The position numbers and the translations under genes were made by a program. The notes under the pieces were generated by a model. That model saw only the letters and a list, made by a program, of their open reading frames with translations. It did not search any database and was not told the DNA's origin. Below, piece after piece: positions 1-8,786 of a DNA stretch of 40,482 bases; positions within the stretch are counted from its first letter, which is position 1, and each line of letters begins with the position of its first letter. This DNA comes from Acidipila sp. (GTDB lineage: Bacteria > Acidobacteriota > Terriglobia > Acidiferrales > UBA7541), in NCBI GenBank assembly GCA_010365215.1, contig JAAFGT010000032.1, positions 1 to 40,482 on the forward strand, written 5' to 3'.

Positions 1-254
1 CCCTCGAGATTCCCGAACGTCAGATCCGCGCCGGTAAGCTCCCCGGAAATATCCGCGAACGGCAGCGAGTAATCCCCCGCCTGCTCCATCAGCACGCCCA
101 GCGAGCGCCCCAGCAGAATATCGCCCACGGCCACCAGCGTGGTCGTTGGCTGCGGCCGCGCGCGCAGATCGAAGGGCTCGGGCGCGCCCGACGCAGGTTT
201 CCAGGCGAACAGCGCCACCACGGCGGTAAAGGCAAGCGCAGCGAAAATGGGCAT
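1..254 (-). CDS. CapA-like (poly-gamma-glutamate synthesis/metallophosphatase) protein, N-terminal part
   Basis: The gene runs off the left edge, so only about 84 N-terminal residues are seen. They comprise a hydrophobic N-terminal segment (MPIFAALAFTAVVALFAW), a short proline-rich linker, then VAVGDILLGRSLG at about residues 41-53 and DLTFGNLE near the edge. GD-(I/V)-(L/M)-x-G-R and the later x-F-x-N-L-E are the hallmark early motifs of the CapA/PgsA family, calcineurin-like phosphoesterase-fold proteins of capsule or poly-gamma-glutamate metabolism anchored at the membrane. The ATG at 254 is used; a TTG at 266 in the same frame would add four residues. The gene is divergent from the membrane protein at 434, so 255-433 should hold both promoters. 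Family membership is fairly secure from the motifs; the substrate is unknown. Confidence 0.75.
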   Translation of the reverse strand, partial: MPIFAALAFTAVVALFAWKPASGAPEPFDLRARPQPTTTLVAVGDILLGRSLGVLMEQAGDYSLPFADISGELTGADLTFGNLE

Positions 255-433
255 GCGTTCGGACAAATTAAGAACTCACTCTGAAGTTCCGAGCCGCCCG
301 ACCTTTTTGGCAGCGCTCCTCACTCTGCGCGGCCCGCGCGCCGCTTGTCAACGCCCGCCCTCGCCACGTTTTCCTGCGCATGACTACCCTGCTTCGCGTG
401 TATCCTCAGCGGTGATTTAGAGGAGACCCTGCC

Positions 434-2362
434 GTGCGCCCGCGCTCCAAACGTCCGCGCAACGCCATTCTGCCGCCCATCGTTGCGGAGCACCACCTCG
501 CGCAAGCCGCCGAGAAAAGCGGCTGGCTGCCTTTCCTGCTGATCACCGCAGTCGCCCTCGGCATGATCCTGCCCATAATCTTCCACGGCAACGCCTCCGG
601 CCATGACTTCGAAGTCCACGTTGCCTCCTGGATGGAGGCGGCAGCGCAGTGGCGTCACGGCATCCTCTATCCGCGTTGGGCTCCGGGAGCGCACAGCGGC
701 TTCGGCGAGCCGCGCTTCCTATTTTATCCGCCACTCTCCTGGCTGCTCGGCGCCGCGCTGGGAACTCTGCTGCCATGGATCGCCGTGCCCGCAGCCTTCG
801 CTTGGGTGGCGCTGACTCTCGCTGGCCTCACCACCTACTTATTGGTCCGCGAATCGCATCCCCGCCCCACGGCGCTCTGGGCGGCAGCGCTTTACGCAAC
901 CAACCCGTACAACGTGGTCAACATCTATTTCCGCAGCGCCTTTGCCGAGCTGCTGGCCAGCGCCATCTTCCCACTCGCAGTACTTTTCGCGCTGCGCCTG
1001 GCCTGCTTGCCAACCTATCCCTCGAAAGCCGGCGACAACCCCGAAACACGCAAGCAGGCCAGCGCAAACATCCGCAACATCATCAGCCTTGCGCTGGTCG
1101 TTGCGGCCATCTGGCTCACCAACGCTCCCGCCGCCGTGATCACCTCTTACTCCCTCGCGCTGCTCTTCGTCGTCGCCACCGTGCACACCCGTTCGTTCCG
1201 GCCCCTCCTGCGCGGCGCGGTGGCCGGCGCGCTGGGACTGGCCATCGCCGGCTTTTACATCGTCCCCGCCGTCTATGAACAAAAATGGGTGCATATCGCC
1301 GACGCTTTCTCCAGCCCTTTGCGCCCCGAAGATAATTTCCTTTTCACGCGCTCCGCGCCATTCGCCTGGCCCAACAACGATCCGCAAACCGGCGACGAAT
1401 TTAACTTCCAAATTTCCTGGCTTCAAATCACCGAGCTGGGTCTCGGGATCCCTCTGGCGTTATCCATGATCGCTGCAGCCAAACGCTGGCCCCGACGCCG
1501 CACGTCATCACGCGCAGCGAGACAAGCAACGGGCCAGGCAGCCTTCGGAACCACAGCCGAGACCGCTCCCTCGCCGGCCCCCGGCCTTCTGCTGCTGACC
1601 GCCATGCTCGCGCTCGGCTTGGCGGCGGCCGTGCTCTTCCTGCGCCCCTCGCTGCCGCTTTGGCGACTATTTCCCTACCTGCGCAATATTCAATTCCCCT
1701 GGCGGTGGCTTTTTGTATTGAACCTGGCCATCGCCATCGGCGCGGCTGCCGGCGCGGGCACCAGCCGCTTCCGCTACACTTCGCGATTCCTGGTCCCTAT
1801 CCTGTGGCTGCTCCTCAAGATCTATCTCCTGGCAGGTTCGGAGATCGAGAGTCATCACCTGACCCTGCCGGTCTGGGATAACTCAGACATCTCCGACTAC
1901 TCTGCCGCCATTGCCTCCGGCACGGGCTACGAAGGCCTGCGCGAATACCTGCCCACCGATGGCGATATCGAGCAGCTCCCAGACGGAGCTCCGCAAGTCG
2001 CACTAGCCAACTCGGACTCGCCGCCCGGCAAAATTAAAGTAGTCATGGAAAAATGGCAGGTGGAAGAAAAACGCTTCGCCGTCGAATCTTCAAGCGCGGC
2101 CCAGCTCTCCCTGCACCTCTTCAACTATCCTGCCTGGCAAGTGGAGGTGAACGGCCGCCCTGGCGCAAAACAATCCGACCCCGACGACGGCCAAATGCTG
2201 GTCTCCGTCCCCGCAGGCCGCAGCAACGTGCGCGTATTCTTCGCCCGAACCCCCGACCGCACTGCAGGCGGCGTAATCTCACTGGCCGCCATCGCGCTGA
2301 TCGCAGCGCTGTTCGCGGCCGGCAGACTGAGGCCCAGGAGAAGCCGCCTGAAAAAAGAGTGA
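434..2362 (+). CDS. Large polytopic membrane protein, PTPS-related / GT-C glycosyltransferase-like
   Basis: The 642-residue protein starts at GTG 434, chosen because AGAGGAG lies about 8 bases upstream. It has roughly ten or more hydrophobic helices, beginning with WLPFLLITAVALGMILPIIF at about residues 31-50. The first periplasmic loop carries GHDFEVHVASW and later YPRWAPGAHSGFGEP and FFYPPLSW-like segments. This pattern matches the bacterial 6-pyruvoyl-tetrahydropterin-synthase-related membrane family (COG5617-like), which has a GT-C glycosyltransferase-like fold: an acidic residue in the first loop, then a Y/W-rich motif. The C-terminal 150 residues form a soluble domain (LSLHLFNYPAWQVEVNGRPG) followed by a last helix. 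The GT-C role, using a lipid-linked sugar donor at the periplasmic face, is known only by analogy for this family. It neighbours CapA-like and sugar genes, which fits an envelope function. Confidence 0.7.
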   Translation: MRPRSKRPRNAILPPIVAEHHLAQAAEKSGWLPFLLITAVALGMILPIIFHGNASGHDFEVHVASWMEAAAQWRHGILYPRWAPGAHSGFGEPRFLFYPPLSWLLGAALGTLLPWIAVPAAFAWVALTLAGLTTYLLVRESHPRPTALWAAALYATNPYNVVNIYFRSAFAELLASAIFPLAVLFALRLACLPTYPSKAGDNPETRKQASANIRNIISLALVVAAIWLTNAPAAVITSYSLALLFVVATVHTRSFRPLLRGAVAGALGLAIAGFYIVPAVYEQKWVHIADAFSSPLRPEDNFLFTRSAPFAWPNNDPQTGDEFNFQISWLQITELGLGIPLALSMIAAAKRWPRRRTSSRAARQATGQAAFGTTAETAPSPAPGLLLLTAMLALGLAAAVLFLRPSLPLWRLFPYLRNIQFPWRWLFVLNLAIAIGAAAGAGTSRFRYTSRFLVPILWLLLKIYLLAGSEIESHHLTLPVWDNSDISDYSAAIASGTGYEGLREYLPTDGDIEQLPDGAPQVALANSDSPPGKIKVVMEKWQVEEKRFAVESSSAAQLSLHLFNYPAWQVEVNGRPGAKQSDPDDGQMLVSVPAGRSNVRVFFARTPDRTAGGVISLAAIALIAALFAAGRLRPRRSRLKKE

Positions 2363-2399
2363 TTAACTAAGAGGTGGTTTGCTACAAGGAAAAAAAGTT

Positions 2400-2474
2400 T
2401 GGCTGGGAGACATGGACTCGAACCATGATTCTCAGATCCAGAATCTGATGTCCTGCCAATTGGACGATCTCCCA
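2400..2474 (-). tRNA. tRNA-Gln (anticodon CTG)
   Basis: The reverse strand folds as a full cloverleaf. The acceptor stem is TGGGAGA/TCTCCCA, the anticodon stem TCAGA/TCTGA encloses loop TTCTGGA with anticodon CTG, and the T arm contains GGTTCGAGTCC. The U-A first acceptor pair is typical of bacterial tRNA-Gln. The discriminator is G and the terminal CCA is encoded (2402-2400). Downstream on the minus strand is a run of seven T's (about 2390-2396), which may help terminate the transcript. Confidence 0.95.
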
Positions 2475-2747
2475 GCCGGGAGGCGTCGCATGCGCAGCTC
2501 AAAAGCCACGCGCACAACCTTCTAACTTTATTCGCGAACCAGCCATTCGTCAACCGAGGAAAAACGGCCAGCGCCGTAATTTGGAGCGACCCAGCTTCCA
2601 GAAGCGTGGCATTTTCAGTTGCCGTTGCCCGCTTGAATGTCTAACGGAGCCGAGCTAGATTACGCGCATGCGAGGATTTCTTGAACCTGAGAGACCAGGT
2701 GTAATGCAGTCCGCCTGCATCGAATCTGCGAGACCCGAAGGAACAAA

Positions 2748-3080
2748 ATGACCACAGACCACATAGTCAACCATTTGGCCATCTGGGAATTTCTGGTCAA
2801 GCCGGGCTGCGAAAGCCGATTCGAGCAGATCTACGGCCCCGCGGGCGACTGGGTCCACTTGTTCCGCCGCGCCGGCGGTCACCTGGGCACAAAGCTGTAC
2901 CGCGATGCAAGCATGGCCAGGCGTTACATTACAGTTGACCACTGGGAATCGCTTTACGCCTATGAAACTTTTCGCCATAACTTCGCCGCGGAATACAAGC
3001 TCTTGGACGAATCCTGCGAATCCCTGACCGAAAAAGAGACCCCGCTTGGCACCTTCCATCCCGTTGGCCCGGTATCGTGA
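2748..3080 (+). CDS. Small dimeric alpha/beta-barrel protein (ABM/NIPSNAP-like)
   Basis: The 110-residue cytosolic protein has no signal peptide. The start is supported by AAGGA five bases before ATG 2748. The pattern, a beta strand (VNHLAIWEFLVKPG), a helix (ESRFEQIYGPAGDWVHLFRR), then strands (GTKLYRDASMARRYITVDHWES) and a helix (LYAYETFRHNFAAEYKLLDESCES), is that of the antibiotic-biosynthesis-monooxygenase or NIPSNAP ferredoxin-like dimers. Members include quinol monooxygenases and heme-degrading enzymes, but many are uncharacterised. No haem ligand or other diagnostic catalytic residue can be singled out. It stands alone between the tRNA and the exporter adaptor gene, followed directly by a 20-bp palindrome that may end its transcript. 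Confidence 0.7.
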   Translation: MTTDHIVNHLAIWEFLVKPGCESRFEQIYGPAGDWVHLFRRAGGHLGTKLYRDASMARRYITVDHWESLYAYETFRHNFAAEYKLLDESCESLTEKETPLGTFHPVGPVS

Positions 3081-3092
3081 TGTCCGAAGTAG

Positions 3093-3112
3093 GGGCACGG
3101 CATGCCGTGCCC
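3093..3112. repeat. Perfect 20-bp GC-rich palindrome (REP-like)
   Basis: The sequence GGGCACGGCA is followed immediately by its exact reverse complement TGCCGTGCCC, 12 bases after the stop of the small ABM-like gene. Such GGGCACGG/CCGTGCCC elements between genes resemble REP-type intergenic repeats. It could act as a transcript-end hairpin, although no T tract follows. A relic with the core CTACGGCACG lies near 33161. Confidence 0.6.
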
Positions 3113-3234
3113 GCTCCCGCACTTTCGCCCAACCCGCGCTACCCGCACTTTCCCGCGGTCTGCTAGACTAATATTTCCGTGCCGCATGTGGGCGCGGCGC
3201 GAACGATTTCGGGCCGGGGGCGCATCTCACTTCT

Positions 3235-4503
3235 ATGCAACGCAAACAAATCCGCTGGCTGCTGCTCGGCGGCGTCGCCAGCATAGCGATCGTCGCGCTG
3301 CTCATGGCGCTTGGGCGCACCGACCCGTCGCCGCGCGTCACCGCCGCCAAAGTCACACGCGGCAACCTCAACGCCGCCGTCTCCACCAACGGAAAAGTTG
3401 AGGCGGTCGAGCCGTTTGTCCTGCGCGCCGAGCTTTCCAGCTTTGTCACTGGCGTCACCGCCATGGAAGGCCGCCACGTGCGCCGCGGCGACCTGTTGTT
3501 GCAACTCGACATGACCGCCACGCGCGCCGACCTCGCGCAAGCCCGCGAAGCTCAGCTTTCCGCCCAGGAAGATCTGCGCGCCGCGCGCGCCGGCGGCCGC
3601 GCCGACGAGCTCGGCCAGCTGGATAGCGACATCCGCAAATCTTCTTCCGACTTGGAACGCCTGCGCAGCGAACGCGCCGCGCTCGAGCGCCTGGTAGCGA
3701 AACAGGCCGCCACCAAGGACGAGCTGGCTCAGAACCGCGCCGCCCTCGATAAAGCCGAAGCCGAAGCCAAGCGCCTGGACTCCCGCAAAACGGAAATGGC
3801 ACGTCGCGCAGCTCTCGACGCCGAGCGCGCGCAGCTTTCCGGCACGCGCGCCCGCGAGGAGACGGCATCCCTCTCCGCGAAGGCGCGTCAGGGCCAGTTG
3901 CGTTCTCCGGTGGACGGCACCCTCTATCTGCTTCCCGTTCGCGCGGGAGATTACGTGCACCCCGGCGATCTCCTCGCCGAGGTTGCCGACCTCACGCGCG
4001 TCCGCGTTCGCGCCTTTGTCGACGAGCCGGACATGGGTCTACTCCAGCCCGGCCAGCCCGTCGATATCACCTGGGACGCGCTGCCCAGCCGCGTGTGGCA
4101 GGGCAGCACGGAGCAAACTCCAAAAACAGTAGTACCGCGCGGCACGCGCAGCGTCGGCGAACTGCTCTGCTCAGTGGTAAATGAAAAAGGCGAGCTGCTT
4201 CCGAATACCAACGTCAACGTGCGCATCCACGTGCAGGAGCGCAAGAATGTGCTGATGGTTCCGCGCGGCGCCGTCCGCACCGAAGGCATCCACCGTTACG
4301 TTTTCCAGGTCGTGGATTCAGCCGATCTAGGAAGGTCGGGCAGCCGTCTTCACCGCCGCGAGATTCACGTCGGCATTTCCAGCGCCACGGAATTTGAAAT
4401 CACCGACGGCTTGTCCGAGGGCGATCGCGTAGCGTTGCCGGGCGACGTGGATCTGTCCGATGGCATCAAAGTTCAAGTGGCTCCCGATCAGCCCGGGCAG
4501 TAG
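3235..4503 (+). CDS. HlyD/MacA-type periplasmic adaptor (membrane fusion) protein
   Basis: The 422-residue protein has an N-terminal membrane anchor (WLLLGGVASIAIVALLMAL, about residues 7-25). It then has the first half of a biotinyl-lipoyl hairpin (VEAVEPFVLRAELSSFVTGV...GRHVRRGDLLLQLD), a long Ala/Arg/Glu-rich coiled coil (about 95-220), the second lipoyl half (GQLRSPVDGTLYLLPVRAGDYVHPGDLLAEVAD), a beta-barrel domain (VRVRAFVDEPDMGLLQPGQPVDI) and a C-terminal membrane-proximal domain. This is the order in MacA/HlyD adaptors that link an inner-membrane ABC permease to TolC. No strong ribosome site precedes ATG 3235; a TGCTAGACT extended -10-like box lies 65 bases upstream. Its likely partners, a MacB-type permease and a TolC-family protein, lie 7 kb downstream, separated by sugar genes. 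Substrate unknown. Confidence 0.88.
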   Translation: MQRKQIRWLLLGGVASIAIVALLMALGRTDPSPRVTAAKVTRGNLNAAVSTNGKVEAVEPFVLRAELSSFVTGVTAMEGRHVRRGDLLLQLDMTATRADLAQAREAQLSAQEDLRAARAGGRADELGQLDSDIRKSSSDLERLRSERAALERLVAKQAATKDELAQNRAALDKAEAEAKRLDSRKTEMARRAALDAERAQLSGTRAREETASLSAKARQGQLRSPVDGTLYLLPVRAGDYVHPGDLLAEVADLTRVRVRAFVDEPDMGLLQPGQPVDITWDALPSRVWQGSTEQTPKTVVPRGTRSVGELLCSVVNEKGELLPNTNVNVRIHVQERKNVLMVPRGAVRTEGIHRYVFQVVDSADLGRSGSRLHRREIHVGISSATEFEITDGLSEGDRVALPGDVDLSDGIKVQVAPDQPGQ

Positions 4504-4600
4504 TTGTCCGAAAGTGAAAATTCCCTGTAGGCCACTGTCGCTATTTTTCGTGGGTAACGGTTATTCGGCAGCTGTTGTTCGAGCGTCGGTATAAATCAAA

Positions 4601-5578
4601 ATGATTTTTCGCACTTCATCTGTCCTGACCTTGATCCTCTGCGTGGCCATCGTAGCCGGCAGTCAGGTCCCTCCACCGTTAGCGGAATACCAGCGCCAGT
4701 TCGAAGCCGGCCACTACGCCGAGGCCGTGCGCACGCTGGAATCCGCGCTTGCTCAATCTCCTACCGATGCGCGCCTCCACTTTTGGCTGGCGCGCAGCAC
4801 TTACGAATTGCTGCAGTTCGACCGCGCCATTCAGTCCTTCGAGAAGGCCTGCCAGCTCGATCCCGTAAATTCCGACTACCGCCTCTGGCTGGCCCGCGCC
4901 GTAGGCCGCAAAGCGGAGCGCGACCGCAGTTTTTTTCTGGCTCGCCGCTCCAAGCGTGAGCTCGACGAAGCTGTGCGCCTGGCGCCGGGAAATATTCGCG
5001 CGCGCCGGGATCTCGCTGAGTTTTATTCCGATTCGCCGTGGATCGTCGGAGGCAGCAAGAGCAAAGCCCGTCAGGAAGTGGAAACGATTGCGCAGCAGGA
5101 TCCCATCGAAGGCATCCTCGCCCGCGCCGATTACTCTCGCAACGTGGACGATCCCGAGGCTGCGGCGCAGCAGTACCGCTTGCTTCTCGAGAAAAAGCCT
5201 TCGCGCCCCGGCCCCTATTTTGAGGCCCTCGATTTCTTCGAGAGCCGCAGGGATTCCACGCAGCTCGAGCTGTTTCTCGAGCCGGCCGCGCGCCTGGCCC
5301 CCGCCGACCCGCGCATCGCCTATTACCGCGCCGTCGCCCGCGTTTTTGCGGGCCAGGAACTTCCCGAGGCGGAAAAGGCTCTGCGCACGTACATCGACGC
5401 AGGTCCCGACCGCAGCGATATGCCCAACCACGCGGACGCCCACGAGCGCCTGGGGCTTCTCTACGAAAAGCTGAACAGCCCCGCGCGCGCCGAAGCCGAA
5501 TACCGTGTGGCGCTGGCCAGCGACCCCACGCGCAAGCGCGCCCTCGACGGCCTGAAACGCGTCACCGCACAGCGCTAA
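4601..5578 (+). CDS. Exported TPR-repeat protein
   Basis: The 325-residue protein has a signal peptide ([21 protein letters not shown]) and then TPR units: [54 protein letters not shown], a middle less regular set, and a last clear unit [34 protein letters not shown] solenoids mediate protein-protein contacts; here it would act in the periplasm. There is no Shine-Dalgarno sequence before ATG 4601, while TATAAA at 4590-4595 would place the transcript start on the ATG, so the gene may be leaderless. It lies 97 bases after the adaptor gene and may or may not be co-transcribed. No enzymatic motif is visible. Confidence 0.8.
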   Translation: MIFRTSSVLTLILCVAIVAGSQVPPPLAEYQRQFEAGHYAEAVRTLESALAQSPTDARLHFWLARSTYELLQFDRAIQSFEKACQLDPVNSDYRLWLARAVGRKAERDRSFFLARRSKRELDEAVRLAPGNIRARRDLAEFYSDSPWIVGGSKSKARQEVETIAQQDPIEGILARADYSRNVDDPEAAAQQYRLLLEKKPSRPGPYFEALDFFESRRDSTQLELFLEPAARLAPADPRIAYYRAVARVFAGQELPEAEKALRTYIDAGPDRSDMPNHADAHERLGLLYEKLNSPARAEAEYRVALASDPTRKRALDGLKRVTAQR

Positions 5579-5684
5579 TCACTCTGCACCGCTTGTTTTT
5601 CTACGTCTTCACAGTCAAAATGCCGCACAGAAGCTAGGCCCATCGGCAGCTGCCGCAAGCCTGCGCACTTCACAAGGCCGTGAA

Positions 5685-6488
5685 ATGATCAACGGAAAGC
5701 GCGTGGTGGTGGTGCTGCCCGCCTACAACGCCGAAAAAACTCTTGAGGCCACCGTTCGCGAGCTGCCCGATCTGGTCGACGCCAAAATTCTCGTCGACGA
5801 TCACAGTAACGATCAGACCGTGCAAGTGGCCAACCGCCTGGGCCTCAAAGTCTTTGTGCACGACGCCAACTACGGCTATGGCCGCAACCAGCAGACCTGC
5901 TACCGCGAAGCGCTCTCCGCCGGCGCCGACATCGTTATCATGGTGCATCCCGACTATCAGTATTCGCCGCTTCTGGTCACCGCCATCGCCAGCATGATCG
6001 CCTACGGCGTCTACGACATCGTGCTGGGCTCGCGCATCATCGGTGGTGGCGCGCTTAAAGGCGGGATGCCGCTTTACAAATATATTTCCAACCGCCTGCT
6101 CACCGCGTTCCAGAATATGCTGCTCGGCGCCAAGCTCTCCGAATACCACACCGGCTATCGCGGCTTCACTCGCCAGGTGCTGATGGCCTTGCCGCTGCTC
6201 GAAAATTCCGACGATTTTGTCTTCGACAACCAGATCCTCACGCAGGCCGTCTTTTTCGGCTATCGCATCGGCGAAGTCTCCTGCCCCACAAAATATTTTG
6301 AAGAGGCTTCCTCGATTAATTTTCGGCGCAGCGTGAAATACGGTTTCGGCGTGCTGGCCACCAGCTTGAAATTCGCCTGCGAAAAAATGGGCCTGGCCCA
6401 TTTCAGCATTTTCAGCCCGCGCGGCCGCCGGCTGGAGCTGAACTATTACGCTCCTCCCTTGCGCGAGACCTCTACGCTGCCCACGTGA
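5685..6488 (+). CDS. Family 2 glycosyltransferase, DPM1-like
   Basis: The 267-residue soluble GT-A enzyme has the nucleotide-binding N-terminus [14 protein letters not shown], the acidic pair in [11 protein letters not shown] (Asp38/Asp39), and the metal-binding region MVHPDYQY (Asp90). Later come GSRII and [11 protein letters not shown], typical of the dolichyl/polyprenyl-phosphate mannose synthase-like branch. Such enzymes make a polyprenyl-phosphate sugar at the cytoplasmic face that GT-C membrane enzymes use on the other side. It has no C-terminal membrane helices. Its stop overlaps the start of the following membrane protein by four bases (GTGA), so the two are very likely translated together, consistent with a donor-synthase/membrane-transferase pair. 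The sugar is not predictable. Confidence 0.88.
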   Translation: MINGKRVVVVLPAYNAEKTLEATVRELPDLVDAKILVDDHSNDQTVQVANRLGLKVFVHDANYGYGRNQQTCYREALSAGADIVIMVHPDYQYSPLLVTAIASMIAYGVYDIVLGSRIIGGGALKGGMPLYKYISNRLLTAFQNMLLGAKLSEYHTGYRGFTRQVLMALPLLENSDDFVFDNQILTQAVFFGYRIGEVSCPTKYFEEASSINFRRSVKYGFGVLATSLKFACEKMGLAHFSIFSPRGRRLELNYYAPPLRETSTLPT

Positions 6489-8017
6489 ACCCTCCCTCGC
6501 TGGAGCATTCGTTGGTTAATTCTTCGCGCCAGTTCAGCGATTCACAAACTTCCTCGAAGCCGGCAGATTTTCTCTATCTCGCCCTGCTCACCATCGGCGC
6601 CATGCTGGTCGCTGGCTATCATCCCTACGTCGAGGATGCCGAGATCTATCTTCCCGGCGTGAAGAAAATTCTCAACCCGGCGCTCTACCCTTTTGGCGGA
6701 GAGTTTTTTCTCTCCCACGCGCACATGACGCTCTTTCCCCGCCTGATCGCCTGGTCGGTGCGCCTCTCCCACCTGCCGTTTGATGTGGCGATTTTTCTGT
6801 GGCAGCTGCTTTCGATTTTCCTGCTGCTGCTGGCCTGCTGGAAATTGAGCGGCCTCTGTTTCCGCGACTCCCGCGCCCGCTGGTGCGGCGTCGCGCTGGT
6901 AGCCGCGCTTTTGACTCTGCCGGTAGCCGGCACCGCGCTCTACATCATGGACCAGTACATCACTTCGCGGTCCCTCTCCGCCTTCAGCGTTTTCTTTGCA
7001 ATTTTTTACGCCGTGAAAAGGAAATATCTCTGGGCCGCGCTGTGGATCGTGTTCACCGCCGCAGTCCACCCGTTGATGTCCGTGTTTGGCCTGGCCTACT
7101 TGTTTTTCCTGTTCTTCACGCGCACACGCGGCGGCGCGGAAAACTCCTCCGTGCGTCTAGCCGCACTGCTGCTTCCTTTCGGTCTTTCGCTGCATTCTCC
7201 CTCGGAGGCCTACCGCGAAGCCGTCGCCACGCGCTCGTATTTTTTTATCCTCCAGTGGGCCTGGTACGAGTGGCTGGGAATTTTCGCGCCGCTGGCGATC
7301 CTCTGGTGGATCAGCCGCATCGCCGGAAAAAATCAACTCGCCGCCCTGGAACGGATGTCGCGCGCGCTGATTCCCTTCGCGCTGAGTTTCTTTGCCCTCG
7401 CGCTGATCATCACCATCCCCGACCACCTGCTCAGCCTCGCCTGGTTCCAGCCCATGCGCAGCTTCTACATTCTTTATATTCTGTTGATCCTCTTCGGCGG
7501 CGGCCTGCTCGCGCAATTCGTTTTAAGAAATCGCCTGTGGCGTTGGGCTGTGCTGTTTCTGCCGCTCTGCGCGGGAATGTTTTACGCCCAGCGCCAGATT
7601 TTTCCCGGCACCGTGCATCTCGAACTTCCCGGCCGCGCGTCCCGCAATCCCTGGGTGCAGTCGTTCACATGGATCCGCGACAACACTCCCACCGATGCGC
7701 TTTTCGCTCTCGATCCCGCGCACATGGCCCTGCCCGGCGAAGACCAGCACGGTTTCCGCGCCCTCGCCGAGCGCAGCCGCCTGGCCGACCACACCAAAGA
7801 TTCCGGCGCTGTAACCATGTTTCCCGATCTGCCCGTAGCCGACCACTGGCGCGAACAGGCTCGCGCGCAAGACGGTTGGAGCCATTTCCAGCGAGATGAT
7901 TTCGCGCGGCTAAAAAAACTCTACGGAGTAACCTGGGTTGTGCTGCAACCCCCCGGCGTTCCCGGTTTGACTTGCCCCTACCAGAATGACGCGCTCATGG
8001 TCTGCCGCCTCGACTAA
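6485..8017 (+). CDS. Polytopic membrane protein, possible GT-C-like partner of the upstream GT2
   Basis: The 510-residue protein has about ten to twelve hydrophobic helices (for example [67 protein letters not shown]). The first loop carries [14 protein letters not shown] and the segment [17 protein letters not shown]. The C-terminal 140 residues are a soluble domain with [29 protein letters not shown] and ADHTKDSG. It resembles uncharacterised families (I think of DUF6798) whose first-loop acidic residues suggest a GT-C-type transferase. The start is GTG 6485, inside the stop of the GT2 gene (GTGA overlap). No function is proven; the overlap with a DPM1-like enzyme is the main clue. Confidence 0.65.
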   Translation: MNPPSLEHSLVNSSRQFSDSQTSSKPADFLYLALLTIGAMLVAGYHPYVEDAEIYLPGVKKILNPALYPFGGEFFLSHAHMTLFPRLIAWSVRLSHLPFDVAIFLWQLLSIFLLLLACWKLSGLCFRDSRARWCGVALVAALLTLPVAGTALYIMDQYITSRSLSAFSVFFAIFYAVKRKYLWAALWIVFTAAVHPLMSVFGLAYLFFLFFTRTRGGAENSSVRLAALLLPFGLSLHSPSEAYREAVATRSYFFILQWAWYEWLGIFAPLAILWWISRIAGKNQLAALERMSRALIPFALSFFALALIITIPDHLLSLAWFQPMRSFYILYILLILFGGGLLAQFVLRNRLWRWAVLFLPLCAGMFYAQRQIFPGTVHLELPGRASRNPWVQSFTWIRDNTPTDALFALDPAHMALPGEDQHGFRALAERSRLADHTKDSGAVTMFPDLPVADHWREQARAQDGWSHFQRDDFARLKKLYGVTWVVLQPPGVPGLTCPYQNDALMVCRLD

Positions 8018-8082
8018 GCCGTCGCGCGGGCTGGTAATAACGAAACAGCGCCACAGTGACGCGACGATTTCACCGCAGTCGC

Positions 8083-8102
8083 GGTACACTTTAGACTGTA
8101 CC
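8083..8102. promoter_or_regulatory. Inverted repeat upstream of the rhamnose operon (possible operator)
   Basis: GGTACA, an 8-base spacer, then TGTACC form a perfect 6-bp inverted repeat 43 bases before the rfbC ATG and upstream of its ribosome site. Its position between a likely promoter and the operon would suit a repressor or activator site. No binding protein can be named. Confidence 0.3.
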
Positions 8103-8145
8103 CACAGACGCCGAGAGACCGCTTAACAGGTGAGGACGATTGGAT

Positions 8146-8781
8146 ATGCCCGCTAATTCGGCCACACGCCCTGCTGCTGACCTATCTGCGCTGGCCGCCG
8201 AACAAGACATTGTCGCTATCGGCGCGCGCAACGATTTAAACTTGGCGATTCAACGCCGCAGCGCAAAAACTCTGGGCGCCGTCATCACCCACCTGGGCGT
8301 TCCCGAAATAATTTCCGGCGTCGCGCTCGAACCCTTGCAGCTTTTTGCCGACGACCGTGGTTGCTTCACCGAGCTCGCGCGCCTGGGCCGCCCGGGAATC
8401 GCCGAAAAATTGATTCCCGGCGGGGATCGCCGCATTCAAATCTCTCTGACGCTGACCTATCCCGGGGCCATCAAAGCGATTCATTATCACTACGAACAGA
8501 CCGATCTTTGGGTACCCATCGCTGGGATGTTGCAAGTGTTTCTCTACGACCTGCGCCGCGGCTCGGCCACGTTTGGGCGCATCAATACACTTTTCGTCGG
8601 CAAATTTCGCCCCTGGGAAATCCTTATCCCGCCCGGCGTGGCCCACGGCTACAAAACGCTGGGCCACGAACCCGCGCAGCTTCTCTACATCACCGACCGT
8701 CATCACAATCCCGCGGACGAGGGGCGCCTGCCTCACGATCATCCGGAAATCGCCTACGACTGGGAGACGCAACACAAATAA
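8146..8781 (+). CDS. rfbC: dTDP-4-dehydrorhamnose 3,5-epimerase-like protein
   Basis: The 211-residue cupin-fold protein catalyses, by family, epimerisation of dTDP-4-keto-6-deoxyglucose at C3 and C5. It shows LFADDRGCFTE, then GAIKAIHYHYEQTDLWVPIAGMLQVFLYDLR, corresponding to the catalytic His and surrounding strand of RmlC, and PPGVAHGYKTLG, corresponding to the second half of the cupin. An extra N-terminal stretch of about 50 residues precedes the fold. ATG 8146 is preferred over the in-frame TTG 8140 because GTGAGGA at 8130-8136 is properly spaced only for the ATG. It is the first gene of a rfbCDAB operon, five bases before rfbD. The sequence is divergent from standard RmlC, so a related epimerase such as a mono-epimerase is possible. 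Confidence 0.85.
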   Translation: MPANSATRPAADLSALAAEQDIVAIGARNDLNLAIQRRSAKTLGAVITHLGVPEIISGVALEPLQLFADDRGCFTELARLGRPGIAEKLIPGGDRRIQISLTLTYPGAIKAIHYHYEQTDLWVPIAGMLQVFLYDLRRGSATFGRINTLFVGKFRPWEILIPPGVAHGYKTLGHEPAQLLYITDRHHNPADEGRLPHDHPEIAYDWETQHK

Positions 8782-8786
8782 TTGCC

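Noticed and set aside
2607-2622. Apparent sigma-54 promoter (TGGCAT...TTGCC) upstream of the ABM-like gene
   Set aside because: GG and GC are eleven bases apart; sigma-54 needs ten, and this spacing is strict.
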